From contig JAHZGC010000005.1 in the NCBI GenBank assembly GCA_019421015.1, positions 62,001-126,000 on the forward strand: a stretch of 64,000 bases of DNA. The letters are read 5' to 3'. The notes below the pieces were generated by a model, which searched no databases, was not told where the DNA came from, and was given only the letters and a program-made list of their open reading frames with translations. Position numbers and translations under genes: made by a program. Positions 52,646 through 62,674 of this stretch are shown here, piece after piece; position 1 is the first letter of the stretch, and each line of letters opens with the position of its first letter. This DNA is from Coriobacteriaceae bacterium (GTDB lineage: Bacteria; Actinomycetota; Coriobacteriia; Coriobacteriales; UMGS124).

Positions 52646-52689
52646 CTAGAGTCCGTCTCCCCAGCCGCGGTCGCGATAGTATCGGTGCC

Positions 52690-53481
52690 TTACGCGAAGT
52701 GATCCCCGGAGGGGCGCTCGGACGGGACGCCGTTGCTTGCATCCGTCCTAGAAGCCGCGTGGCGCGAGGGGGCAGCAACGGCCTCGGGAGTCAGAGCACC
52801 CTCGGAAGCCACACCCTCCTTGCGGGCCTTGTCCTTCTTGCGCTTGACGCTCCAGCCCTTGATGGCGCCAGCCACGGCGGGGATGGCCGAAATGGCAATG
52901 ATCAGCACGAGCACGAGCTCAAAGTGCTCCTGCACGAACGGAACGCCGCCAAAGAAGTAGCCGAGTAGCACAAAGAGCGACGACCAGGTGAGGCCGCCCA
53001 GGACGTTCCACAGCACGAAGTGGCGCCAGTGCATGCCGCCCATGCCCGAGAAGAACGGCACGAAGGTGCGGATGAACGGGAAGAAGCGCCCCAGGAACAC
53101 GGCGAGCGGGCCCCACTTGTCGAGGAAGGCCTGGGTCTTCTCGATGCGCTCGGGGGTCAGGGCCTTGACCTTGCCCGAGGCCACGATGCGCTCGCCGAAG
53201 AAGTGGCCGATGGCGAAGTTGCACTGGTCGCCGAGGATGGCGGCCGCCCACACGGTCGCCAGCAGCGGGAACAGCGAGAGGCCGCCGCCGTTGGCAAAGA
53301 CGCCCGCGGCAAAAAGCAGCGAGTCGCCGGGCAGGAAGGGCATAACCACGACGCCCGTCTCCACAAAGATGATGAGGAACAGCGGCGCGTAGACCCAGAC
53401 GGCGCCCAGGGTGGCGATCCATCCCGCGATGGCGCCGCGCGGGTCGTGAAGCAGGTCGATAAGGTATTGGATGGGGTTCAT
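52690..53481 (-). CDS. DedA/SNARE-associated family membrane protein
   Basis: The 263-residue protein has the family motifs FVETGVVVMPFLPGDSLLF, GDQCNFAIGHFFG and FLGRFFPFIRTFVPFFSGMG, and about five membrane segments. The Arg-rich amphipathic FxGRxxPxxR signature is characteristic. DedA proteins act in lipid (undecaprenyl-phosphate or phospholipid) translocation and envelope homeostasis. The C-terminal ~45 residues are charged and Ala-rich, cytoplasmic. Start at MNPIQYLIDLLHD; the frame runs upstream into the SRP RNA gene. Confidence 0.92.
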   Translation of the reverse strand: MNPIQYLIDLLHDPRGAIAGWIATLGAVWVYAPLFLIIFVETGVVVMPFLPGDSLLFAAGVFANGGGLSLFPLLATVWAAAILGDQCNFAIGHFFGERIVASGKVKALTPERIEKTQAFLDKWGPLAVFLGRFFPFIRTFVPFFSGMGGMHWRHFVLWNVLGGLTWSSLFVLLGYFFGGVPFVQEHFELVLVLIIAISAIPAVAGAIKGWSVKRKKDKARKEGVASEGALTPEAVAAPSRHAASRTDASNGVPSERPSGDHFA

Positions 53482-53517
53482 AGCAAAAAGGTCCTTCCCA
53501 GATACGCAAAAAGCGAC

Positions 53518-53612
53518 CTGCATGGATCCGGGCACCCACCAGAGGCCGCTTATGGCTGCTTCCTCCCGGACCTGACCAGGTTCGCGACGTGATGCCGCCC
53601 GGACCCATGCAA
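53518..53612 (-). ncRNA. ffs: Small bacterial signal recognition particle RNA (4.5S type)
   Basis: The minus strand carries the universally conserved helix-8 sequence GGTCAGGTCCGGGAGGAAGC followed by AGCC, preceded by CGAACCT. The ends pair as GCATGGGTCCGGGC (53597-53610) with GCCCGGATCCATGC (53520-53533). A -10-like TATACT (53629-53634, minus strand) lies upstream. Length about 95 nt, normal for actinobacterial small SRP RNA. It scaffolds Ffh for membrane targeting. It lies directly upstream of dedA on the same strand. Confidence 0.93.
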
Positions 53613-53753
53613 ATCGCTTAGAGGTTCAGTATAGCGCACGGGCCAGAGGCCGAAGGCCGGGGGCCGTCATAACCCGCAGGCGCTCCATAAGGCTTGGGGG
53701 CAGCGCGGGGTAAGTAGGAAGGGGGTGGGCTCCAACATTCTTCTTAACAGTCC

Positions 53754-55067
53754 CTACAAGAATGCGGCCATGTATATGGGCAGGTAAACAACGCGCGGCT
53801 CGGTCTCCACATTGAAGCGGTGCAGCACGAACGAGACGGGAATGTCATAGTTGGCAATCTCCATGAGCCGATCGAGGGCGGCATGCTTGTGGCTGTAGGA
53901 GCCCGATTTGACCTCTACGGGAAGAACCTCGACGCTCAGAGGCTGCTCCACCAAAAAGTCCACCTCGCCGATCTTGGGGGTGTGATAGTAGAACAAGTTC
54001 TCATGGCCATGGGCTCGCAACTCCTGGGCCACGGCGTTTTCGAAGGCGTGCCCGAAGTTGATGCGTTTCGCATTGAGAAGAATCTCCCGTACGTCGGCCG
54101 CTGGAAACGTGCTGAACAGCAGCCCCACGTCGTTCATATACAGCTTGAAGAAGCTTTTTTCCAACGACATTCCCAATGGAAAGACCGCCTCGGTCACCCG
54201 GTTCACCGGGAGCGCCACGCCGGCATCCTTGAGCCAATCGAAGTCCGAGGCCATGGCGTCGTAGCGCTGTTTCTTGTCGATGCCCGAGACAATGAACCTC
54301 TGGTTCTCCTTATTGAGCTGGGCGGGAATGGCATCGTAGATCGTTTTGATACGTCGAGCATGCTCTTTATCACGCACGCAGCGCGTGATATCGGCCCGAT
54401 AGGTGTCGAGAATGCTCCTCTGGCGTGCCCGCATGGCCTGGGTGTCGTTGGTGGCAACAAACGTCTGGACCGCCTCGGGCATGCCGCCCACCAGCACATA
54501 CCGAGCAAAGAGGTCGTGAAAGCGATCGTTGAGAAAATCGGGGACAGAGACCCTGCTCTCAAAGCAATCAGCCACTATGGCCCACAGGGAGCCATCGACC
54601 CCGTTGGCCCAGCAGAATTCCTCGAAATCCAAGGGAAACATCTCGACGATGTCGACGGTCCCCACCGGCAAAGACCGGAAATCGTACGCCTCGACCCCTA
54701 GCATGGACCCCGAATAGACCACGTCGAAGCGGCCGTCGTTAGCCAGGTAGCGCATCCAGGTTATAGCGTCCCCACAGCGCTGGACCTCGTCAAAAAACAG
54801 AAGCGTCTTCCCATCTGGCAGGGGGCGGGTTGCCAAAGCCGTAATGCGCACGATAAGGTCGTCGACGTCTTTGGCCCCTCCTATGAGGGCGACGGCATCG
54901 GGCTGGGCAACGAAATCTATCTTGATCGTGGAGTCGTAGTGCTCTTGGGCGAACTGCTCGATGCTGCTGGTTTTTCCGATCTGGCGCGCTCCGGTGATAA
55001 GCAATCCCTGCTTGTTCTTGGTCCGCTTCCATGCGAGCAGGGCCGACTCTATCTTGCGTCTGAGCAT
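53754..55067 (-). CDS. AAA-family ATPase with C-terminal DUF4143-type nuclease-like domain
   Basis: 437 residues from the ATG that follows AGGAGG by eight bases (an upstream frame of 38 codons lacks a site). Walker A TGARQIGKTSS (about 25-35), Walker B TLLFFDEVQRCGD, and a DUF4143 region ending in GEVDFLVEQP ... VEVKSG, a PD-(D/E)XK-like triad. A widespread, functionally undefined family of gut anaerobes. Monocistronic, apparently unrelated to neighbours. Confidence 0.88.
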   Translation of the reverse strand: MLRRKIESALLAWKRTKNKQGLLITGARQIGKTSSIEQFAQEHYDSTIKIDFVAQPDAVALIGGAKDVDDLIVRITALATRPLPDGKTLLFFDEVQRCGDAITWMRYLANDGRFDVVYSGSMLGVEAYDFRSLPVGTVDIVEMFPLDFEEFCWANGVDGSLWAIVADCFESRVSVPDFLNDRFHDLFARYVLVGGMPEAVQTFVATNDTQAMRARQRSILDTYRADITRCVRDKEHARRIKTIYDAIPAQLNKENQRFIVSGIDKKQRYDAMASDFDWLKDAGVALPVNRVTEAVFPLGMSLEKSFFKLYMNDVGLLFSTFPAADVREILLNAKRINFGHAFENAVAQELRAHGHENLFYYHTPKIGEVDFLVEQPLSVEVLPVEVKSGSYSHKHAALDRLMEIANYDIPVSFVLHRFNVETEPRVVYLPIYMAAFL

Positions 55068-55484
55068 TGCCTCAACCTCCTCTTGGATACCACGACGACG
55101 CAGGCGCTCGGCTTGTGCCCATTCGTCGATAACGTCCTGGCCATAGAGTGAGAACGTCCTCCTGAAGAACAAAATTCGCATTGCATTTTAGCCAAAAATA
55201 ACAAAATCGGTATTCGATTCTTCCCATATCCTGCAAAATGACGATTGGCACGACCTCCGACCCATCGCACCGACCATCCCGAAAGATCGTTTTCAGCCAA
55301 AGCCGCCCCATGCTGGCCGCATCGGGGAGTTGTGCGGGATGGAAGAAGCGGTTAAGCCGATCGCCGCCGCACGCAAAGGGCCCGGGCCGCCTTGCGGGAA
55401 ACCCGGGCCCCACCGCAAGCCAGTCTGTCCAGCTCGCCTAAGCTAAATCGTCCGCATCCGCCAGGTCGCTCGCGCCCCGTGGCG
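55068..55484. terminator. 417-bp gap with terminator-like hairpin
   Basis: GGGCCCGGG (55378-55386) / CCCGGGCCC (55402-55410) lies about 75 bp after the leftward stop of the pilin-like gene and is followed on the minus strand by a short T stretch. Around 55180-55260 the sequence is AT-richer than its surroundings and probably contains the promoter of the ATPase gene at 55067. Nothing else seen. Confidence 0.45.
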
Positions 55485-57425
55485 CTACGCCTTGCGCCGA
55501 CGGCCGAACCACACGAGCGCACCGGCACCCATCAGCGCAGCGCCTGCAACCGCAAGGTCGGCCAGCACGCCGCCCCCCACGGTCTCGTCGCCGGTGGCGG
55601 GCACCGAGGTCGAGGGCTTGCCGGGCGTGCCGGGCGTGCCGGGAGTGCCCGGGTTGCTCGGGTTACCCGGAGTCCCGGGGTTGCCCGGCGTGGTGGGGTT
55701 CTCCGGTGGGGTCACCGGCGGCGTCACGGGCACGCCGGGCTTATCGGGCGGCGTCGTAGGCGGCGTGTAGGCGTTCTTGAACGACGGGTAGCCGTCGGGG
55801 TACTCCACGCGTGCCGCAAGCGACCCGTCGGAGGCGGCCTCCACCGTCACCACCGCACGGTAGCTCGCAGTGTCGTAGGACACGCCCGGCTCGTTGCCAA
55901 CCACCTCCTCGACGCGGTACTCATAGATGCCCGGCCGGCCGAACTGCAGCGCCTCGAAGGCCACGGAACCCTCGGCCGTGTTGGCCGCCGTGGCCACGGT
56001 CTCGCCGGTCACGGCGTCTACCAGCCTAAAGGTAAACTCGCCCTCGGTCAGTGCCTTGCCCGCGAGCGTTTTGGTGCTGCCCACCGCAGCCGCCACCGGC
56101 TTGGGCGTAAAGGCGTTCACGAACGCCACGGGACCGTCGGCGTACTCCACCGTCGCCCACAGGGTGCCACGATCGTCGGGGGCAACGGTCACCACGATGC
56201 GGAACAGCTGCTCAGAGTAGGTGATCGACGCGTGGTTGCCGCGCAGCTCGCTGACCGCGTACTCGTAGGCGCCGGCCGTCGCAGGCACCCTGAAGCCGCT
56301 GAACAGGATCGGCGAGGCCTCGCCGTCGGCAGCATCGAGCACGGTCTTGCCCACGCTGCAGACGGTGCCCTGAGCGTCGCGCACCACAAAGTCGAACTCG
56401 CCCGCCGCGGCGGCGCGGCCCGTGAGGGCCTTGGTGCCCTCGGGGGTCACGTGCAGGGGGTCGTAGGCGGCGTAGACGTTCTCGAACACCACGTACTCGA
56501 GCGGGTTGCCCTGACCCAGCGTGATGGGCCGGGCGTTGGCCGGGTCGCCGTTCTCCCACACCTCGACGGCCGTCACGGCGGCCGCGATGGTACCGTCTCC
56601 CGCATCGCTCACGGTGACCGTAATGTAGTAACGGTCGAGGTCAAAGCGCATGCCGTTTAGTGTCCAGCTGCCGTCGAGGTTCTGCACGGCGCCGGGAGGC
56701 AGGACCTCGCGCACGATGTAATGGTGGTCGCCCAGGTCGGGGGACTCGACCTTGAGGGTCGGAGCGGCCAGCTCGGAGCCGGACTCGACGGCGTCCAAAC
56801 CCGTTGCGGCCTCGGAAGCCGGCCGAGCCGCGGCCTCGCCCTCGAGGTAGGCCGAGGTGTAGGGCTGCGCGTCCTCGCCGTCGGCGATGGCCTCGGCGGG
56901 GGCAAGCAGATCGAGCAGCGACGCGGCGGAGAGACCCTCGGGCTCCCCGGCTTCCGTGCCCTCGGCGGAGAAGCCCTCAGCACCGGCGCCTTCCTCGGCG
57001 CCACCGATACCAGTCGGCTCCTCACCTGCGGCGACGGACTCCTCGGGCTCCGCAGGCATCTCGCCCGACTCGGTGGCCTCCTCCCCCGGCGCGGGGTTCT
57101 CGGCCGCAGGCTCCTCGACCGTGCGGTAGCTGTAGACCAGCGTGCTCAGGGCCACGTTGCCGGCGGCGTCGTTGTAACCCACGCCCACGTCCTCGCCGGT
57201 GTCGGCATCGGTGATCACAAAGCCGAACTCGCCGGGAGTGAGCGCCAGGCCGTTGCCCTGGTCGTCGCGCAGGCTCTTGATGACGTTCAGGTCAAGGGTC
57301 ACGATGTCGCCGCCAAAGACGTTGTGGAACGTGGGCGTCTCCACCCAGGCAGGGTGGAAGTTCCGGGGCTTTGGCGTTTGGTCAGATAGCGCCGCAAGAT
57401 GAGGGTGGCGCGCCGCGGCGGGCAC
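55485..57425 (-). pseudogene. 5'-truncated sortase-anchored pilin-like adhesin with Spy0128/FctA-type repeats
   Basis: The 646-codon frame has three isopeptide-type pilin repeats (about residues 40-318, 322-440 and 442-555; recurring KTL.G..L..GEF.F and Y.Y.V.E). A Pro/Gly linker, sortase motif VPATG (608-612), a membrane helix and RRRKA complete a cell-wall anchor. No signal peptide exists. The frame enters in the last strand of a missing domain (TFHNVFGGD). Residues 1-16 are encoded by a partial R1 repeat arm and the sequence behind a terminator. Domain one also holds a ~120-residue Ala/Glu-rich insertion. Best read as a gene that lost its 5' end. Confidence 0.75.
57383..57406. repeat. Partial arm of repeat family R1 at the pilin-gene truncation
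   Basis: CAGATAGCGCCGCA (57383-57396) is identical to 3348-3361 in R1 copy 1, and the following AGATGAGGG is near-identical to CAATCAGGG. The other arm is absent. It lies exactly where similarity to a normal pilin gene ends. Confidence 0.6.
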
Positions 57426-57445
57426 GATGGAACGGTGCCAAAAGA

Positions 57446-57477
57446 GCGGCCCCGCGATCCCTGCCTCGCGAGGCCGC
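57446..57477 (-). terminator. Rho-independent terminator of the FAD reductase at 57562
   Basis: GCGGCCCCGCG (57446-57456) / CGCGAGGCCGC (57467-57477), one mismatch/bulge, followed on the minus strand by TCTTTTGG, 85 bp after the reductase stop. It separates the reductase from the truncated pilin frame, which therefore has no obvious promoter. Confidence 0.75.
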
Positions 57478-57561
57478 CCTGCTATCGATTGCCCTTTTTA
57501 GGCGCGGTATCTACCGTCTGCCGGGCCCGCAAGCCAACCGCTGGGCCCACACGTCGTCCCC

Positions 57562-59109
57562 TTACGCCTGCGCGGCGATCTCGCGCACGGCGAGGCGGCC
57601 GAAGGCCAGGCACTCGCTCACGTTGCCGTTGCCCTGATAGTGGCGGCCGAACATCGAGCCAAACTCGCCGGCCGAGTACAGGTTGGGGATGGGGTTGCCG
57701 TCGGGGTCCAGGATACGGGCGTGCTCGTCGCGCACGGGGCCACCGTCGGTATTCAGGAAGCTCGGACGGCACAGCTGGGCGTAGAAGGGAGCCTGGGCGA
57801 TGGGCTCAAGCGTAGAGGCCGGACGATAGAAGGCCGGGTCCTCGCCGCGCTCGCAGCACTCGTTCCAGAAATCGACCGTCTTGGTGAGCTCCTCCACCGG
57901 CACCTCGATGAGCTGGGCGAGCTCCTCGATGGTGTCGGCCTGATAGACCCAGCCGTCGGCCACGGGGTTCTCGGCAGCCAAGGGAGCAAGAGCGCCGGCC
58001 TCAAGACCCACCTGGTCAAAGATGTACCAGCCCTTGGAGGGCAGGGGCAGCGGGCACCACTCGCCGCCGAACTGGGAGGCGCCGTGGCGGAAGCCCACAT
58101 GGTAGGGCAGCAGTGCGGGGTCGTTGGTCGACTGCGAAACCTCGTCGAACACCTTGTGGCCGTCCATGTCCATGTAGAAGCGGCGGCCGTTCACGCCCAC
58201 GGTGATGCCGTGCATCTTGTAGAGGCGCGTGTCGGGCTGGACGTTCGAGAACATGGTGTCGGCGATGTCGCGGCCGGCCATCCGGAAGCCGGCAACGCTC
58301 TCCATGTGCCAGAAGTCGGCGCCGGCCTTCATGCACGCACGGTGGCCGTCACCCGTATTGCCGTAACCGGCGGCGTTCACGGCCTGCCCCTCGCCCAGGT
58401 ACTGCTGCATCATCCAGGGGTCGCTCTCAAAGCCGCCGCAGCACATGATCACGCCCTTGTTGGCCTTCACGTTGGCGCCGTTCACCACAACGCCCAGGAT
58501 GGCCTTGGTTTCGGGGTCCTGAACCAGCTCGTCCATCTTGGCGCTGCAGCGATACTCCACGGGACCGCCCTCGGCGTTGCGCACGTACTCGTCGAGGAAG
58601 CTCCACACGTGGCGGTGGGCAACGTTCTCGTTCTCGTAGTCGAACCACCAGCCCGCCACGCAACGGGAGTGGGTGTACTCAGGCCACTCGGGGGCAAAGG
58701 AGAGAAGCCCGGCGGTGGCAGCGCCGGCATCGCCGTCGGTGGCGATGTCGTCGGCGGTCTGGATCACCAGCTCCTCGTCGACCGCGCCGATGCTCTTGAT
58801 CCAATCGAGGTTCTCGGCGATACCCTCGACGTCATCGGTGAACAGGGCGTCGCCGTGGCAATACGGGCTGCAGCCGGCAGCGGTGTCCTCCTTCTCGATA
58901 AGCAGGCACGTAAGCTCGGGGGCCTCCGTGATCACGGTCGCCGCGGCGGTAAGGCCGGCGATGCCCGCGCCCACGATTACGATGTCGAACTCCTCGTCCC
59001 ATGCGGGCTCGGCCGCCTTGGCCGAAGACGCCATCGATGAGGCGGCCACGACGCCCGCGGTCCCCATGGCGGCACCCTTTACGAAGCTCCTGCGCGTTAC
59101 CTGGTCCAT
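57562..59109 (-). CDS. Tat-exported FAD-dependent reductase, fumarate-reductase flavoprotein family
   Basis: 515 residues: Tat leader (TRRSFVKGAAMGTAG), Rossmann motif IVIVGAGIAGLTAAA ending LLIEKE, a cysteine-containing loop TAAGCSPYCHGDALF, and a C-terminal FAD contact LYSAGEFGSMFGRHYQGNGN. No haem or FMN domain. AAAGGGGAA precedes the ATG. The regulator upstream on the same strand (59322-60877) is frameshifted, so expression may be deregulated. Substrate unknown. Confidence 0.92.
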   Translation of the reverse strand: MDQVTRRSFVKGAAMGTAGVVAASSMASSAKAAEPAWDEEFDIVIVGAGIAGLTAAATVITEAPELTCLLIEKEDTAAGCSPYCHGDALFTDDVEGIAENLDWIKSIGAVDEELVIQTADDIATDGDAGAATAGLLSFAPEWPEYTHSRCVAGWWFDYENENVAHRHVWSFLDEYVRNAEGGPVEYRCSAKMDELVQDPETKAILGVVVNGANVKANKGVIMCCGGFESDPWMMQQYLGEGQAVNAAGYGNTGDGHRACMKAGADFWHMESVAGFRMAGRDIADTMFSNVQPDTRLYKMHGITVGVNGRRFYMDMDGHKVFDEVSQSTNDPALLPYHVGFRHGASQFGGEWCPLPLPSKGWYIFDQVGLEAGALAPLAAENPVADGWVYQADTIEELAQLIEVPVEELTKTVDFWNECCERGEDPAFYRPASTLEPIAQAPFYAQLCRPSFLNTDGGPVRDEHARILDPDGNPIPNLYSAGEFGSMFGRHYQGNGNVSECLAFGRLAVREIAAQA

Positions 59110-59321
59110 CTTGGTTCCCCTTTCGTTGTATGTACGATGCGAAGCGCTTGCCTGCATCCGGCGAGCGATTCGCATCATGGGGCACAACAGACGGGGGACT
59201 GTCCCGCAAGCGTGTCCCCCAAAGGGATGAGCCTTGTCACCCAGGGCTTATACCAGGTATTTTGTCGATACCAAACGTATCAATGCCTTTAATGGCGCCT
59301 GTTCCTCAAAGAGCCCGGCAG

Positions 59322-60877
59322 CTATGGTGCCAACGACTCTGGGCCGCTGCCGTCCAGAGGAAATCCGTCGATAAACTCCACCAGCCCCTGTTTGCCCGAG
59401 ACCCCGGCCTTGCGGTATATGCGCTGTACATGGGTCTTGACGGTATCTTTGGAGATTGACAGGCGTCGACCGATAGACTCCATGCTGTAGCCGTGCACGA
59501 ACTCCACCAGCACCTCCTGTTCGCGAGCCGAAAGCGCATAGGTGCGGCAAAACGCCTCGACCCGCGCCTGCATCGAAGTGGGCCGATCGCCGGCAGAAAG
59601 AACGGCCGCCGGATCCGCCGCGGCCTCGTCTCGAATGCCGTTGCCGGGGTGGTCCAGGCGCTTCGACAGCAAAAAGAACGCAAAGCCGTACATGGCGATA
59701 AGCCACAGCGCAACGGTTCCCACAAGCCAAAGAGTCTGCTGATCGGGAGCCTGTGCCCCCATAAACAGGTACATCCCCTCGCGGGCGAGCAGCGTTGCCA
59801 GCTCAAAGACGCCGTAGAACACACCGAGGTACAGGTAGGTGTGGCGCGGGTCCTCGTAGGCCTTGCGCACCAACAGCATCCAGAACATTACCTGGTACAG
59901 GGTGTATCCGCATTTAACGAGCAGGCCCGCCGCCACGGCATCGACCGGCCAGAGCACCGGCAGAAGCAGGCACCCGGTGGCAAACAGCGGAAACGTCCAG
60001 GCCAGAACCTCGTCGTAAGAGAGCCGTGACCCACGCCACAGGCCGTATCCCACCAGCAGGCACAAACGACCGGTGGCGCAGAATGCGGGCGCAGGGTCAT
60101 AGAGGCCCGGCAACGCCTGGGCTGCGCCTACAGCCTGCGAGACCGCGCCGAACACAAACGGAAAGAGCGTCGTGCCCACCAGGAGCAGCACCCACTCGCG
60201 GCTACTTCCCAAAAAGCGAAGCACATGCTCCGAGGTGTCGCGCGGCCCGTCGATGCCATACTGCACCGGATGGACCCCTCCGCCGAGGGGGTGCTTGCGC
60301 AACCGTGTTAGGCACCAGGCGGCCAAGGCGACGCTCGCCAGCTCGAGCAGGGGCGCAGCCACGCCAAGGTGGCGGACGGCGCGTACGAGAGCACCAGGAA
60401 CAGTACCTCGTTCGCCAGGTAGATTGCTGGCACGGCAACGGTGCTGAGCCGCGGCGGGAACGCAGCCACAAAGTGCGCGATCACCAAAATGAGGCACGCC
60501 TCGCCTACGCCCGAAAAAAGACCGGTGAGATAACCCAGCGGCAGATACTCGGGCGCTGCGGGGCCCAAAAGAAACGAGATCCCGTTGAGCCCCACCGATA
60601 TGGCCGTCAGAGCTGCGCCCGTCCAAAACAGGGTGCGTACCGGTGGGATGTAGCTCCTAAACGCCCAGGCAAGCCCAAAGCAGGCGGCGATCTTTACCAG
60701 TCGCGCAAAGTTGACCACCGAGTCGGGCTGCCCCGCCGCCGCATTGCGCGCAGTCCAAATGGACACCAGAAGCAAGGCAAACGCCAGCGACACAACCGCC
60801 AGCACCGTCACCGTCTGCCGCCGACGCCCACGCTCTTCCACCCCGGCCGCGGCTTCCTCAGATACACCCTTCCCCAC
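59322..60877 (-). pseudogene. LuxR-family membrane regulator, frameshifted in the membrane domain
   Basis: The N-terminal part (VTVLAVVSLAFALLLVSIW ... YLANEVLFLVLSYAPSATLA) and the C-terminal part (LGVAAPLLELASVALAAW ... through ten or so further segments to the LuxR domain YALSAREQEVLVEFVHGYSM ... SKDTVKTHVQRIYRKA) lie in different frames that meet near 60350-60400. The offset corresponds to one missing base. Joined, they give the usual ~515-residue regulator. The start is taken as a GTG after GGGGG; no ATG is available. It is adjacent to the FAD reductase at 57562. True mutation or sequencing error cannot be separated here. Confidence 0.8.
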
Positions 60878-60975
60878 GTGGCACGCCCCCAACCAATGCC
60901 GTCTGTTCCATAGACGCCATTTTATGCCTCGGAGCAGGAGAAGGGGGAGCAGCCCTCACACAATGACGTGCTGCC

Positions 60976-61725
60976 CTACTCCCCCGCCAGCTCCTCCACC
61001 AACCCGTCGAGCACCTCGGCGTCAAAGGCAAAGAACCCGCGGGCCATCGCCAACACGCCGCGGTAAAAGCGGGTTCCCACGATCAGCAGGGCACGCTCCT
61101 CAAAAGCCGGGTACCAAGACAGGATGTGGCGGCCAAGGAACTCCCGGGAGCAGCGCAGGTCCTCAACCGCCCCCTCGACGTCGTCGGCGTCAAGCTTGTT
61201 CATGGCCCTGCGCGACATCACCGCCATGAACTGGCAGAGAAACGACAGGTGGTCCTCGGGAAAGTCGAGCCCCTCGCGCTTATGCAGCGACGCCTGTTTA
61301 TACGCCGCGTACACCTCGTGGTAGGACCCTTGGCAAAGGAGCCCCTCCTCGCTGGTAAACACCGATTCGTAGGGCACCGCGCTTTTGCCCTCGTAGGTCT
61401 TGGTTCCGGCGAAGGCGGAGGTAAAGTCGCAGGCCAGCTCCTGACGCGTGCCGGTATGGCGCTTGCGCAGGTAGCGGGTCACATGGTTGATCCCCTCGTC
61501 GAAGGCATCGTTTATCCCCTGATAGGGACTGAAATCCTGAACAGCCATGGCGTCGACCTGATCCTGGGTGAGCGGCTTAAAGAATAGGGACGCCAGCATC
61601 TCGTAGAACGCGGCGCGCCCCTCGAGCACCTCGGCAACCTCAGCACCTGGGGCCGTATCCAGGCCCGCATTCAGACCGCACGCCTCGCCGGGCACCGCTT
61701 TCTCGGGCATTTCGTTGACGTCCAT
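60976..61725 (-). CDS. TorD/DmsD-family molybdoenzyme chaperone
   Basis: The 249-residue helical protein has the signature PYESVFTSEEGLLCQGSYHEVYAAY and FPEDHLSFLCQFMAVM, and a ~35-residue non-conserved N-terminus. GGAG lies before the ATG of MDVNEMPEKA. It is the last gene of the DMSO-reductase-type operon that enters from the right edge, and should assist maturation of that Mo subunit. Confidence 0.9.
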   Translation of the reverse strand: MDVNEMPEKAVPGEACGLNAGLDTAPGAEVAEVLEGRAAFYEMLASLFFKPLTQDQVDAMAVQDFSPYQGINDAFDEGINHVTRYLRKRHTGTRQELACDFTSAFAGTKTYEGKSAVPYESVFTSEEGLLCQGSYHEVYAAYKQASLHKREGLDFPEDHLSFLCQFMAVMSRRAMNKLDADDVEGAVEDLRCSREFLGRHILSWYPAFEERALLIVGTRFYRGVLAMARGFFAFDAEVLDGLVEELAGE

Positions 61726-61835
61726 CTTCACTCCGTTCGTCCATCGGTTTGGCAGCCGCCAGACGCGACCGCCGCGGGGCGGGGCGCCCGTCGCACACCC
61801 GCCCCGCAAGCTGCAGGAATAGAGGCCCGCACGCC

Positions 61836-62672
61836 CTATAGGGCCGTGCGGCTAGCGGCGTTGGCGATCAGGTTCAGGCTCCCGGTACCGGCGAGCAGCA
61901 CCACAGCCCGCAGGCAGGCACCGCCCACGGCCGAGCATGCCAGCGCTGCGAACAGCACCTCCGGCACACGCGCCGACACGGCGGCGCAACCAGCCGAAGC
62001 CAGCGTGCCAACGGCAAGCGCCCCACCCCAGTAGAGCAGGGGGTCCACCGAGGCAAACCCGACCACAACGCCAACGGCCACAAACCCGACCGTCTGGACC
62101 ACAAGGCCCAGCAGCGCCACGCGGGCGGGCAGCGCAACCTCGCCGAGTCCTTTCTCCGAGGCCTTCTTGCCCATGCGGTCCACAAGCGCGGCAACCGCGC
62201 CAAACAACGCAGCGCCGGCCGCAACGGCGTTTCCGAGCCACGCAACCGCAAGCGGCACCGCAAGTCCGGGCCGCCCCACCGCCGTGGAGCACCCGGCCGC
62301 CACGCAGGCAACCACGGCACACGCGACCCCCGCGACGCCCACGGCCCTGCGCGCCGCAGCAGACTCGACACGCATATCAACCACAACGTACGCCACGGCC
62401 ACCACCAGCACGAGGCAGCACAGCACGAACTCCAGGGACTTGGGAGACCCCTTGGCGGCGTTGGTCGCCACGGCCATCATGCTTTGGGGATGTCCCAGGG
62501 CGCAGGCAAACGCCACAAGCCCCGCCAGGCAGAGCAGGGCCGCCGCGACGGAGGCGGCCCTGCGTGCCTTGGGAGCAGCGCCCGTGATTTCGGAGATCCC
62601 CACCATGGCCAGCGTTCCCGCACCCAGGCAGGCAAGCAGGCCGTAGGCGGCCGTTAACCACTGGGCGCCCAT
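61836..62672 (-). CDS. DmsC-type membrane anchor subunit
   Basis: The 278-residue, very hydrophobic protein has eight probable membrane helices (WLTAAYGLLACLGAGTLAMV onward), matching DmsC in length and topology. DmsC anchors DmsAB and oxidises menaquinol. Its start lies two bases after the ferredoxin stop. It is third gene of the operon; the first DMSO-reductase-type operon (13385) has no such anchor. Confidence 0.85.
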   Translation of the reverse strand: MGAQWLTAAYGLLACLGAGTLAMVGISEITGAAPKARRAASVAAALLCLAGLVAFACALGHPQSMMAVATNAAKGSPKSLEFVLCCLVLVVAVAYVVVDMRVESAAARRAVGVAGVACAVVACVAAGCSTAVGRPGLAVPLAVAWLGNAVAAGAALFGAVAALVDRMGKKASEKGLGEVALPARVALLGLVVQTVGFVAVGVVVGFASVDPLLYWGGALAVGTLASAGCAAVSARVPEVLFAALACSAVGGACLRAVVLLAGTGSLNLIANAASRTAL

Positions 62673-62674
62673 GG

